A DNA stretch of 64,000 bases from Chloroflexota bacterium (GTDB lineage Bacteria; Chloroflexota; Anaerolineae; Anaerolineales; Villigracilaceae): positions 1 through 64,000 of the forward strand of contig JACPYX010000001.1 of NCBI GenBank assembly GCA_016195815.1. The letters are read 5' to 3'. Shown here in pieces: positions 43,438 through 50,990 of the stretch (positions within the stretch are counted from its first letter, which is position 1; every line of letters begins with the position of its first letter). The notes beneath the pieces were generated by a model. It ran no database searches, was not told the origin of the DNA, and saw nothing but the letters and a program-made list of their open reading frames with translations. Made by a program: the position numbers and the translations under genes.

Positions 43438-44984
43438 TTGCCCACCGGCGCATTCAAATCGTAAATCACATAACCATCGCCCTGCGCGAATACAGAGAAG
43501 CCCTGCAACATCTGTTTGAGATACGGCTGGCGATTCAATTCTTCGAAATCGGTCACGAGAAAATAAGATTTATTTTTGGTCAAATTTGCAAAGTCCGATT
43601 TCGAATCAAACGAATCGCCGCGCAAGTCAATGTAACTGATCGCGCCGGAGTTCGGCCAGATGGCCGCGTTCTGCCAGCCCCAGTATGCAAGGCGCGAGCC
43701 ATAATCCTGAGTCAACGCAACCACACCTGAGCCGTGTCCAAGCGCGTCGCCGATCTGCGCCCACAGCGCGGCCTGCGGACGATAATCCGCCGACTTCATT
43801 TGATTGCGCACATCCCAAACCGTCGCGAGCAAGCCGTAAAATAAAATGCCTAACGCGGCGAAACGCATCCAGCGCTTCGTTGTTAAATCTGCCAATTGAG
43901 TCAGCACCCAATCCGCGATGGGCGCGAGCGAGACGGCCACAATCGGGATGAACGGCAGATGATAGTAATCGTGGGTCGCAATCTGATAATCGAAATAAAG
44001 ACCGAACAGGATGTAGGCGATCCACAAACCGAAGATGAAAAAACGGCCGCGTCTCTCGCGGACGAAGAATGGGCTCAACAACCCAAGCATGATTGCCACC
44101 CCGCCGGCAGCCATGTTCGCCTTCACGGCCCATTGTATGTAATTGAACGGATCGAGCAGAAGCGCGGGGATGAAACGCCCGCTGAATTGCTGGCCGAGGA
44201 AACCATTCAAGACGATGCCGTAATAAAGATAAGCCGCGGCGGGCAGGATTCCCAACACGGCCATAACCCAGGCCTGCGGCTTGCGGATGAGTTCGCGCAA
44301 ACTTAAACGTCCCAGCGCGGCTCCGAGCGCCGCGCCGATCACGAAAAAGGCGGCCACAAATTTTATGAATATCGCCAGGCCGCCCAAAAGTCCCGCGAGA
44401 AGCGCAAAGAGCCAGGCCTGCCATCTCCTTTCAGGAGAGGAGCCGGGGGTGAGGTCTGCCCAGCGATTCACCGCCCACCAAAACAGGATGATGAGCATCA
44501 CCATCAATGGGTCCGGCTGGAATGAACGGCTGGCAATCACCGCGTATGGAAAGAAAAGATAATAGGCGGTGGCAATCACCGCGCCGTCGGTAGAGACCAA
44601 ATCACGAACGAGAAGAAAAAGAAAAATCCCGCCGACAATCCAGAAGAGAGAAGAATATACGCGCGCCACCCACAACTGTTCGCCCGTGAAGCGATATGTA
44701 AAAGCGACAATGCGCTCGAAAACTTCCGGCTCGACTTCGGCCTTGGTCTTCCACTGTTGAATTGCCATTTGTCTTTGCCAGTCGGGGATGTTCGGCGCGG
44801 TCTGATAAAACATGCCGCGCGCTTTGAGCGCGGAAAGCAGTTGGCGCGTGGGCTGAAAATCGAGCGGCAGGTCGGTAAGATCGAAGAGACGAATGCCGAG
44901 GCCGAGGCCAAAAAGCGCAATCAATGTGACAATGAGGGTCAATCGGGAGGAAGCAAAAAAGGAACGGGGTGATTCGGAGTTCAT
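43434..44984 (-). CDS. GT39-like multi-spanning glycosyltransferase
   Basis: The 516-aa protein has about 11 membrane helices, with the first extracytoplasmic loop carrying LPLDFQPTRQLLSALKARGMFY and acidic residues expected for lipid-phosphate-sugar transferases (PMT_2 type). The C-terminal segment (about 420-510) is soluble and contains ALTQDYGSRLAYWGWQNAAIWP. It is a clear paralog of 45953-47494 (same loop motif and same C-terminal motif). It probably adds a sugar from a polyprenyl-phosphate donor outside the membrane. Confidence 0.83.
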   Translation of the reverse strand: MNSESPRSFFASSRLTLIVTLIALFGLGLGIRLFDLTDLPLDFQPTRQLLSALKARGMFYQTAPNIPDWQRQMAIQQWKTKAEVEPEVFERIVAFTYRFTGEQLWVARVYSSLFWIVGGIFLFLLVRDLVSTDGAVIATAYYLFFPYAVIASRSFQPDPLMVMLIILFWWAVNRWADLTPGSSPERRWQAWLFALLAGLLGGLAIFIKFVAAFFVIGAALGAALGRLSLRELIRKPQAWVMAVLGILPAAAYLYYGIVLNGFLGQQFSGRFIPALLLDPFNYIQWAVKANMAAGGVAIMLGLLSPFFVRERRGRFFIFGLWIAYILFGLYFDYQIATHDYYHLPFIPIVAVSLAPIADWVLTQLADLTTKRWMRFAALGILFYGLLATVWDVRNQMKSADYRPQAALWAQIGDALGHGSGVVALTQDYGSRLAYWGWQNAAIWPNSGAISYIDLRGDSFDSKSDFANLTKNKSYFLVTDFEELNRQPYLKQMLQGFSVFAQGDGYVIYDLNAPVGK

Positions 44985-45026
44985 GGCCGGTCAATTGTAA
45001 CGCGAGCCGGAAGAATCGGGATGAAG

Positions 45027-45956
45027 TCAGGATGAGTAACGGCTTTGCCTGCCGCGCAAGATGGCGTTTCGCAATGCGCCCAAGCCAGCCAGATTGAGCA
45101 AGGCCGAGACAAATAAATTCATGCGCGTCAATGCCGTAGGCGGATGGATGAACAACGCGTGCGTCCAGGCTTTGAGCGCGGGCCAGGATTGTCCGCTATC
45201 GAGCAGGTAACGCGCGTCGACGCGATGGGCGGAGGCTGTCGCCCGCCGCGCAACTCGCGCCAAAATTGGAGCGAGATTATTATCTCGCTCTACGCTTTTC
45301 AAAATGAGAAAGGCTTCGCGCCCAAACTCGGCGGCTTTGAGGCGGTTCTTGGCCTGGGCATGATAACGCGCCGCAGACCAGGTTTGATTTATGTGAATGA
45401 TCGAGCCTTGTGCGGCGAATTTTATCCAAAGCTGGTGGTCGAGTAGAAAGTGGAAAGAGGTATCGAGTCCGCCCGTCTTTTCGAGCGCGGCGCGGCGCAT
45501 AAAGACCGCAGGCTGGCCGATGATCTGGAAGCAAAGCAAATCTTCCAAAGTTAATTGTTGATATTTCAACGTGTTCGTTGTTTCGCCATTTTCATCCACC
45601 GCGAGCATATCGCCATAAATTAGAACCGCATCGGGGTTTTGGACAAAGATTTTTACCGCTGATGAAATTGCGCCGGGCAGGTAATAATCGTCCGAGTTGA
45701 GCCAGGCCACGATCTCACCGCGCGCATGGGCAAAGCCTTTGTTGATGGCATCCGCCTGGCCGCGATCCCGCTCCGAGGTCCAGAAAGCGAGGCGGGATGA
45801 ATATTTTTGGATGATGTCAACACTTCCGTCCGTCGAGCCGCCGTCTACAACGATGTATTCGACGTCGCGATAATCCTGCTCAAGGACGGATTTCATGGTC
45901 TGTTCGAGATAGGCGGATTGATTGAAAGAGGGAGTGATGATCGAAACGAGAGTCAT
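45027..45956 (-). CDS. GT2 family glycosyltransferase with embedded palindrome
   Basis: The 309-aa enzyme is paralogous to the GT2 at 41700: [53 protein letters not shown] and the HQLWIKFAAQGS region. The GT-A catalytic domain occupies about 1-200. In the C-terminal part (about 222-230, VERDNNLAP) the coding DNA is a perfect palindrome that also serves as the rplT terminator elsewhere. It overlaps the GT39 gene upstream by 4 nt. Confidence 0.9.
   Translation of the reverse strand: MTLVSIITPSFNQSAYLEQTMKSVLEQDYRDVEYIVVDGGSTDGSVDIIQKYSSRLAFWTSERDRGQADAINKGFAHARGEIVAWLNSDDYYLPGAISSAVKIFVQNPDAVLIYGDMLAVDENGETTNTLKYQQLTLEDLLCFQIIGQPAVFMRRAALEKTGGLDTSFHFLLDHQLWIKFAAQGSIIHINQTWSAARYHAQAKNRLKAAEFGREAFLILKSVERDNNLAPILARVARRATASAHRVDARYLLDSGQSWPALKAWTHALFIHPPTALTRMNLFVSALLNLAGLGALRNAILRGRQSRYSS
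45268..45293. repeat. Palindromic repeat inside a coding region
   Basis: gagcgaga (45269-45276) pairs with tctcgctc (45283-45290). It shares GTAGAGCGAGAT with the terminator palindrome at 10424-10450. Confidence 0.7.
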
Positions 45957-47494
45957 TTCGCCTGCTGCAAATCATAAAGAATATATCCATCACCTTGCGC
46001 GGCAATGGCATATCCATCCAGAATCTTTTTCAATTCAGGTTGTTTATTTAACTGGCCGAACGCTGTGACCAGAAAATAATCATTGCCCGCTGTAAGATCG
46101 GCAAAATTCGCAGCCAAATTTTTATCGGGGTTTTTGACCTGCGAAAGATCCGTGTTGAGCGGCCACAATTCCACTTTGCGCCAGCCCCAATACATCAGGT
46201 CATAGCCATAATCCTGAGTCAGTGCGATGACATTTGCGTTCGATGGAATGGCGTCGCCGATTGACTTCCAGATGGCAGGTGTCTGACTGAAATCTTCCGC
46301 GACCAGGACGGAGCGCGCGGCCCAGGATTGATATCCGATGAAAACGATGAGCATGGCAACCAGCGCGGCTTTCCAGCCACGCCGCAAACCGGACGCCTGA
46401 ACGGCCACCGTTTCGATAATTGGCGCGAGGCCCAAGGCGACCACCGGCACAAGCTGAATATGATAATAACTGTGCGTGAACATCTGGAACGGCAGTAACA
46501 GGCCATAAAGCAGATAACCCAGCCACAAGCCGACCAGCATCCAGCGGACGCGCGGTGCGGCCAGCAAAGTCCCCGCCAGGCTGAGAAAGAGAATTGTCAG
46601 GCCGAGCAAACCGCCAACGAATCCAAGCCAGTCTGCGTAAAAGCGCGGACTGGTAATCAACTTGATGAGAGTCACCGTCCACGAAAAGAAATATTCCGTC
46701 GAACGGCCGGGGTGGCCGAGCACATAATATCCAAACGCGGAGACAATCATCAGCACGGCCATCGTCCACACTTGCGCGGATTTCCAGAAGCGAAGTCCGT
46801 GCGTGACCAGCACCACCGCCGCCGCTGCGCCGATTACCAGGAAGACGATCACGATTTTGACGAGTACGGCAAAACCCAAAAACAGCGCGGCCAGAATCGC
46901 CCACTTCCAGCTACGCACGCCTTTCCTTTCAAGAAAGTCCGTTGTTCTTTGCGGAGAGCTCGCGGAGGTGAGGTCGTCCATCCAGCGATACATAAAATAA
47001 ATGCCGATCACAAATACAGACGTCATCAAAGGATCGGGTTGAAAAGAACGGCTGGCCTGTACAGCAAATGGAAGCACAAGAAAGTACGTCAGTGAGATCA
47101 ACGCGGCAGTCGGCGATGAAATTCGGCGCGCCAGATCGAACAGCGCGATGCCCGCCAGAAGCCAGAGAATCGTCCCGTAGATGCGCGGGGCGGCAAACGA
47201 TTCGCCGCCTGTCAGGAGAAAAGTGAAGCCAACGATCGTCTCGATGATGGGCGGCTCATATTGTCCAACGGCGCGCTGAAAGGATTCGGCCAAGGCACGT
47301 TTTTCAGGGTCAGCGTTGGGAAGCAGATCGTAGTAAATAGCGCGGGCGACAAGCGAATTACGCAATTGACGCGTGGGTTGGAAGTCAAGCGGAGGAGCCG
47401 TCAGGTTGACGAGTCTCAGGGCGGCGCCGAGGATGAGGAGAAGGATCAGAAACGGGAGCCAGCGGGGAATCCGAAAAAGAAGCGATGTTTTCAT
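45953..47494 (-). CDS. GT39-like multi-spanning glycosyltransferase
   Basis: The 513-aa paralog of 43434-44984 has about 11 helices, APPLDFQPTRQLRNSLVARAIYY in loop 1, SRSFQPDPLMTSVFVIG mid-protein and a soluble end with ALTQDYGYDLMYWGWRKVELWP. It probably uses a polyprenyl-phosphate sugar donor. Both ends overlap neighbouring genes by 4 nt, consistent with one transcript. Confidence 0.83.
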   Translation of the reverse strand: MKTSLLFRIPRWLPFLILLLILGAALRLVNLTAPPLDFQPTRQLRNSLVARAIYYDLLPNADPEKRALAESFQRAVGQYEPPIIETIVGFTFLLTGGESFAAPRIYGTILWLLAGIALFDLARRISSPTAALISLTYFLVLPFAVQASRSFQPDPLMTSVFVIGIYFMYRWMDDLTSASSPQRTTDFLERKGVRSWKWAILAALFLGFAVLVKIVIVFLVIGAAAAVVLVTHGLRFWKSAQVWTMAVLMIVSAFGYYVLGHPGRSTEYFFSWTVTLIKLITSPRFYADWLGFVGGLLGLTILFLSLAGTLLAAPRVRWMLVGLWLGYLLYGLLLPFQMFTHSYYHIQLVPVVALGLAPIIETVAVQASGLRRGWKAALVAMLIVFIGYQSWAARSVLVAEDFSQTPAIWKSIGDAIPSNANVIALTQDYGYDLMYWGWRKVELWPLNTDLSQVKNPDKNLAANFADLTAGNDYFLVTAFGQLNKQPELKKILDGYAIAAQGDGYILYDLQQAK

Positions 47495-48306
47495 TTGAAG
47501 AGAGAGTTGTAATCCACTTTGGGAAATATGGTCAGCCTGCCGCCGACCGTTGCATCCAGCACTTCGCGTCCGGCTTTACGATACGCATCGCGGGCGAGAG
47601 TATATCCGATCTCGGACGTGTCGAGGTCGGGCAGTTGCCAGCGGAAGCCCTTGCCGAAATAATCGGCGGAGAAATGATTCGGGTCGTCGCCGGTCGAAAC
47701 AACCGTCTCGTTGGCTTCACCCTTGCTTGCAAAATTATGATCCACGCCAATGAGCATGACTTGTTGAAAGCCCATGTGAAAAGCAAGTTGGAGCGCGACG
47801 TTGGTCACGGTGGCGCCTTCCCAAACGCGTCCGCGCACATCGGGCGAGAAGCGCGGGCCGGTATAAGTTGTGTAAAGAAATGTTGGCAAGTTGGCAGGTT
47901 GCAAGGTTGATGGAAAGTGACGACGCGAGCGCCAGGCGAAGAATTTTGGAAGTTGAAGCGCGGCCATTTCGGCGGCGCATTGCTCGATGACGAGGTCATT
48001 GATGGAAACAAGATAGGTTGTGGAAAATCCAAGTTGAGGGAACATTAAATAGATGCGGTTGAGGCCGAAGGTGAATTCACCTTTGAGTTTGTTTAGATCG
48101 GTCTGATTGAGGCTCGGCCCGTTACCGATGATGAAGGCGCGCTGGCCTTTGTGAATATCCTTCAACGCTTTGAGTCTGCGGATGCTCTCGCGCCGCCAGG
48201 GATGCAAATACGCGGCAGGCAGTTCAGGGACGCGGCGAATCGCGTCGTAAGTATTTTTCGCGATTTGGAGGATGGGGGATGGAAGAATGGTTTTGAGGGT
48301 TTGCAT
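47491..48306 (-). CDS. DUF115/sialyltransferase-like protein, candidate nonulosonic acid transferase
   Basis: The 271-aa protein has the motif RAFIIGNGPSLNQTDLNKLKG (about 56-76) followed by FGLNRIYLMFP. This pattern is shared by DUF115 (MptE/Maf-like) proteins and by GT42 sialyltransferases (GNGPSL then an Asn about 17 residues later). Later comes VMLIGVDHNFASKG. Maf-type DUF115 proteins transfer nonulosonic acids to flagellin in other bacteria. Here the NulO synthesis genes lie in the same locus, so a role in attaching that sugar is an inference. Two 7-8 nt repeat arrays (48262-48282 and 47882-47913) run through the coding region. Confidence 0.7.
   Translation of the reverse strand: MQTLKTILPSPILQIAKNTYDAIRRVPELPAAYLHPWRRESIRRLKALKDIHKGQRAFIIGNGPSLNQTDLNKLKGEFTFGLNRIYLMFPQLGFSTTYLVSINDLVIEQCAAEMAALQLPKFFAWRSRRHFPSTLQPANLPTFLYTTYTGPRFSPDVRGRVWEGATVTNVALQLAFHMGFQQVMLIGVDHNFASKGEANETVVSTGDDPNHFSADYFGKGFRWQLPDLDTSEIGYTLARDAYRKAGREVLDATVGGRLTIFPKVDYNSLFK
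47882..47913. repeat. In-frame octamer array in the DUF115-like gene
   Basis: gttg recurs every 8 nt four times (gttggcaa, gttggcag, gttgcaag, gttgatgg). It encodes the STLQPANLPT loop. Confidence 0.6.
48262..48282. repeat. Heptamer array near the DUF115-like N-terminus
   Basis: Units gatttgg, aggatgg and gggatgg, in coding sequence. Confidence 0.5.
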
Positions 48307-48315
48307 TTACAAGCC

Positions 48316-48357
48316 GATATTCGGTATTCGGTATTCGGGATTCGATATTTGGGAGTC
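48316..48357. repeat. Heptamer array downstream of the HEPN/NTase cassette
   Basis: Six units: gatattc, ggtattc, ggtattc, gggattc, gatattt, gggagtc. It starts 10 nt upstream of the DUF115-like ATG. Confidence 0.8.
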
Positions 48358-48381
48358 GGCAACGATTCTCGAATATCTTTC

Positions 48382-48526
48382 TTCCGTGCTCAATCGCGCC
48401 GTCGCGCCGCCGTCCACCACCAGCGCCTGGCCTGTCATGAAAGATGACTGCTCATTATCGGCGAGGAAGTAGATGGCGTGGGCGATCTCTTCGGGACGTC
48501 CCACTTTTCCGCTGACGGTTTTGCGC
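48382..48526 (-). pseudogene. Displaced 3' fragment of the SDR gene (left copy of 145-bp direct repeat)
   Basis: The fragment is the same length as 49286-49430 and matches it at 137 of 145 positions by my count. It encodes the identical 48 residues ([20 protein letters not shown] onward to [10 protein letters not shown]). All eight differences are synonymous in the SDR frame. It lacks a start and runs past the former stop into the heptamer array. It begins immediately after the HEPN stop codon. Confidence 0.85.
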
Positions 48527-48931
48527 TCAACTTTGCAAGAGTTTTTTTTCAATAGTTTTCACGAAATCCTCGGCGGATTTCAGAACTCCAACGGCCTGTT
48601 CTTCCGTGATCACCCTGGATTTTTGATAATCCCCGGCCTGCCGCATGTCAAACGCATGATGGATGATCCTGCTCATCTCTTTTGCCAAGATTCCCTGGCG
48701 GACAAACAGTTCGTCAAACTTGGCAAGCACGCCCGAGTGTTTGCTCGGCTGCACGTCCGCTGTCACAAGCAAAGCCAGTGCGGCATAAAAGACCGCATAA
48801 TAGGCGCGATTGACAACGCTCACGGGGCTTCCCCCATTTTTCTTAAGCAGTTGCGCGTCCCGCAGCATTTCTTGCGCAGACTCAAGGCGGTATTGGATCA
48901 GGTCTTTCTTGTACGACTTGTCCTGTGTCAT
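48527..48931 (-). CDS. HEPN-domain protein (UPF0332 type)
   Basis: The 134-aa all-helical protein has the HEPN signature [15 protein letters not shown] (R42), [14 protein letters not shown] (H65) and RQAGDY (R97-Y102). The Rx4-6H RNase motif of many HEPN toxins is not present in that spacing, so nuclease activity is uncertain. It overlaps the nucleotidyltransferase gene by 4 nt (ATGA), with the NTase first. HEPN/MNT pairs form toxin-antitoxin modules in which the NTase modifies the HEPN partner in studied cases. The stop codon lies exactly at the edge of the 145-bp repeat. Confidence 0.88.
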   Translation of the reverse strand: MTQDKSYKKDLIQYRLESAQEMLRDAQLLKKNGGSPVSVVNRAYYAVFYAALALLVTADVQPSKHSGVLAKFDELFVRQGILAKEMSRIIHHAFDMRQAGDYQKSRVITEEQAVGVLKSAEDFVKTIEKKLLQS

Positions 48932-49257
48932 ACCGCAATTCCCTCGCGTTTGATGTTTTGGTAGAACGGTAGGAAGGCGTAACGCTTCATCTGCTCTTTC
49001 GTATCGGGGATGGCGGAAATGACCCGACCCGCGTCGAAGCCCACCTCCCAGGCAATGTCGGAGGCAAGCCTGGTTATTTTGGCGTCAATGGAGGGAAGAA
49101 TGACAAGCAGGTCAATATCGGATTCTTTGGCCGCGTCGCCGCGCGCTTGCGAGCCGAACATGATCACTTTGACGGGCTGTCCCAATTCCTTTGTCAAGCG
49201 AATGCGGACTTCCTTCGCAAGTTTGAGAGCGCGTACTCGGGGACGTAATTTCCTCAT
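48928..49257 (-). CDS. Minimal nucleotidyltransferase (MNT) of the HEPN/MNT pair
   Basis: The 109-aa protein has the pol-beta-type core GSQARGDAAKESDIDLLVIL (G35, S36, metal-binding D47 and D49) and a conserved N-terminal helix. In characterised pairs this protein is the antitoxin, attaching nucleotides to HEPN. It lies 25 nt downstream of the SDR stop codon and upstream of HEPN. Confidence 0.9.
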   Translation of the reverse strand: MRKLRPRVRALKLAKEVRIRLTKELGQPVKVIMFGSQARGDAAKESDIDLLVILPSIDAKITRLASDIAWEVGFDAGRVISAIPDTKEQMKRYAFLPFYQNIKREGIAV

Positions 49258-49282
49258 GGCGCAATTATAACTTCTCTGGCCG

Positions 49283-50038
49283 CTATTCCGTGCTCAATCG
49301 CGCCGTCGCGCCGCCGTCCACCACCAGAGCCTGGCCTGTCATGAAAGAGGATTGCTCATTATCGGCGAGAAAATAAATCGCATGGGCGATCTCTTCGGGA
49401 CGTCCCACTTTTCCGCTGACGGTTTTGCGCGCCAGGTTGTCGAGCCGCTCCTGCATGTCACCGTGGCCCGCGTGGCCGCGGCCGAGTCCCGCGCGCAACA
49501 TGGGCGTGTCCACTGCGCCGGGGAGAATGGCATTGACGCGAATATTATCCGGTGCGAATTCAATGGCCATGGCGCGCGTCAAGGCCAGAAGTCCGCCTTT
49601 GGAGGCGGCATAGGCGGCGATGTTGGCTGAGGTTTGAATCGCGTGAACCGACGACACGTTCACAACCGCACCGCCGTTCACTTTTAGAAGCGGATGCGCC
49701 AATTTGACTCCGAGGAAAACCGAGCGTAAATTGGCGGCCATGACCGCGTCCCATTCTTCGACAGTGGTTTCGATCAATGGCTTGGCAACCTGCATGGCGG
49801 CGTTATTGACCAGCGCGTCAAGTGAATCTGTAAACGCATGCGCCTTCTCGAAGATGGCCTGCATATCTTCAGGGCGCGCAATATTGGACTCAATGAAGAG
49901 ACCGTTTGGGGGGAAGCTATCGCCGAAGGAGGCGCGATCCACACCGACGACATGCCAACTTTTTTCAGCGAAGAGCGCAACGGTCGCGCGGCCGATTCCG
50001 CCCGCCGCGCCGGTGATGAGGACAGTTTTATTTTTCAT
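49283..50038 (-). CDS. SDR-family oxidoreductase
   Basis: The start is ATG 50038 (MKNKTVLITGAAGGIGRATV); an upstream in-frame ATG at 50050 is possible. The 251-aa Rossmann enzyme has cofactor motif TGAAGGIG, NNAA, catalytic Ser and YxxxK (YAASKGG), and the C-terminal [17 protein letters not shown]. It reduces or oxidises an alcohol with NAD(P). Its last 145 bp are duplicated downstream beyond the HEPN/MNT cassette. It probably makes a precursor for the glycan; the substrate is unknown. Confidence 0.9.
   Translation of the reverse strand: MKNKTVLITGAAGGIGRATVALFAEKSWHVVGVDRASFGDSFPPNGLFIESNIARPEDMQAIFEKAHAFTDSLDALVNNAAMQVAKPLIETTVEEWDAVMAANLRSVFLGVKLAHPLLKVNGGAVVNVSSVHAIQTSANIAAYAASKGGLLALTRAMAIEFAPDNIRVNAILPGAVDTPMLRAGLGRGHAGHGDMQERLDNLARKTVSGKVGRPEEIAHAIYFLADNEQSSFMTGQALVVDGGATARLSTE
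49286..49430 (-). repeat. Right copy of the 145-bp direct repeat (intact SDR 3' end)
   Basis: It matches 48382-48526 with eight third-codon-position differences. The two copies enclose 759 bp containing only the HEPN and MNT genes and a short leader. Confidence 0.88.
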
Positions 50039-50990
50039 TGTGTAATCCATCAGGTGGAATCCCCAACCCATCCAGCAAATTCCTGATCGTGTTCCAATGT
50101 ACTCTCTCCCACGCGGCGGGGCTGGAGTTGGAATTGTGCGGAGCGAGCAGGACGTTGTCCATCTTCAAAAGCGGACTCTCCAACGGAAGCGGCTCGAACT
50201 CAAAGACATCCAATGCGGCTCCCGCGAGACGTTTGGCCTGCAGCGCTTCGATCAGCGCGTTCTCGTCCACGATGGGTCCGCGCGCGGTATTGATGAGAAT
50301 CGCTTCCGCCTTCATCCTGGCTAATGTTTTCTCATTGATAAGATGATGCGATGTCGGATTCAAATCGCAGTTTATGGAAACGAAGTCGCTATTCGATAAT
50401 AGATATTCGAGATTCGTCATTTCGATGTTTGTCTCAGTGACGAAGACATGATCTATTTCGATGATGTCGTTGCCCAAAACTTTCATGCCGAAGGCGCGGG
50501 CGCGGCGCGTCACGGCTTTGCCGATGGCCCCCACGCCGATCACACCAAGCGTACACTCGCTGAGGGCCTTGCCGGGGATTTTTTCCCACTTGCCCGATTT
50601 CATCTCACTATCCATCCACGGCTGACGGCGCGCAAATGCCAGCATGTAGCCGAGGACGGTGTCTGCTACCGGCGTGGTAAAAGCGTTGGGCGTACGCGCC
50701 ACTTTGATGCCCAGGCGTGAGGCGGCTTCGTTGTCAATCGAGTCAATGCCCGTGCCCCACTTCGAGATGACTTTCAAACGCGGCGCACAGGCCGAGAGCA
50801 CGCGCGCGGTGTAACGGTCATCGCCGCAGATCGCCCCGTCGAATTGACCGGCGTATTTCAGCAGGTCAGCTTCTTCCATGCGCTCCTGCACATCCGGGAC
50901 GATTAATTCGAGCCCATATTTTTTGAATACGGGTTTGAAGCGGTTAAGGGATGGAAACATGTAAGGGGCTGTCAAAAGCACAGTTGGCAT
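50028..50990 (-). CDS. D-2-hydroxyacid dehydrogenase (phosphoglycerate-dehydrogenase-like)
   Basis: The start is ATG 50990 (MPTVLLTAPYMFPSLNRF), overlapping the upstream stop as TAATG, giving 320 aa. The family layout is present: KWGTGIDSIDNEAASRLGI, NAD site LGVIGVGAIGKAV, INTARGPIVDENALIEAL and the catalytic His in LLAPHNSNSSPAAWERVH. It oxidises or reduces a 2-hydroxy acid. The segment NIEMTNLEYLLSNSDF is encoded by a heptamer array (50390-50424). Its place in the locus suggests a sugar-acid precursor, which is an inference. Confidence 0.9.
   Translation of the reverse strand: MPTVLLTAPYMFPSLNRFKPVFKKYGLELIVPDVQERMEEADLLKYAGQFDGAICGDDRYTARVLSACAPRLKVISKWGTGIDSIDNEAASRLGIKVARTPNAFTTPVADTVLGYMLAFARRQPWMDSEMKSGKWEKIPGKALSECTLGVIGVGAIGKAVTRRARAFGMKVLGNDIIEIDHVFVTETNIEMTNLEYLLSNSDFVSINCDLNPTSHHLINEKTLARMKAEAILINTARGPIVDENALIEALQAKRLAGAALDVFEFEPLPLESPLLKMDNVLLAPHNSNSSPAAWERVHWNTIRNLLDGLGIPPDGLHNEK
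50390..50424. repeat. In-frame heptamer array in the dehydrogenase gene
   Basis: Units tattcga, taataga, tattcga, gattcgt and catttcg: 35 nt encoding a surface-loop segment. Confidence 0.7.

Noticed and set aside
48307-48552. An 81-codon reading frame that could be called a small protein
   Set aside because: It is the displaced SDR 3' fragment plus heptamer repeat and part of the HEPN 3' end. It has no Shine-Dalgarno or own start context.
48527-48931. Calling the HEPN protein an RNase toxin outright
   Set aside because: The Rx4-6H motif of HEPN RNases is not present with that spacing; only HH after R-I-I and the R-x-x-G-D-Y segment are seen.
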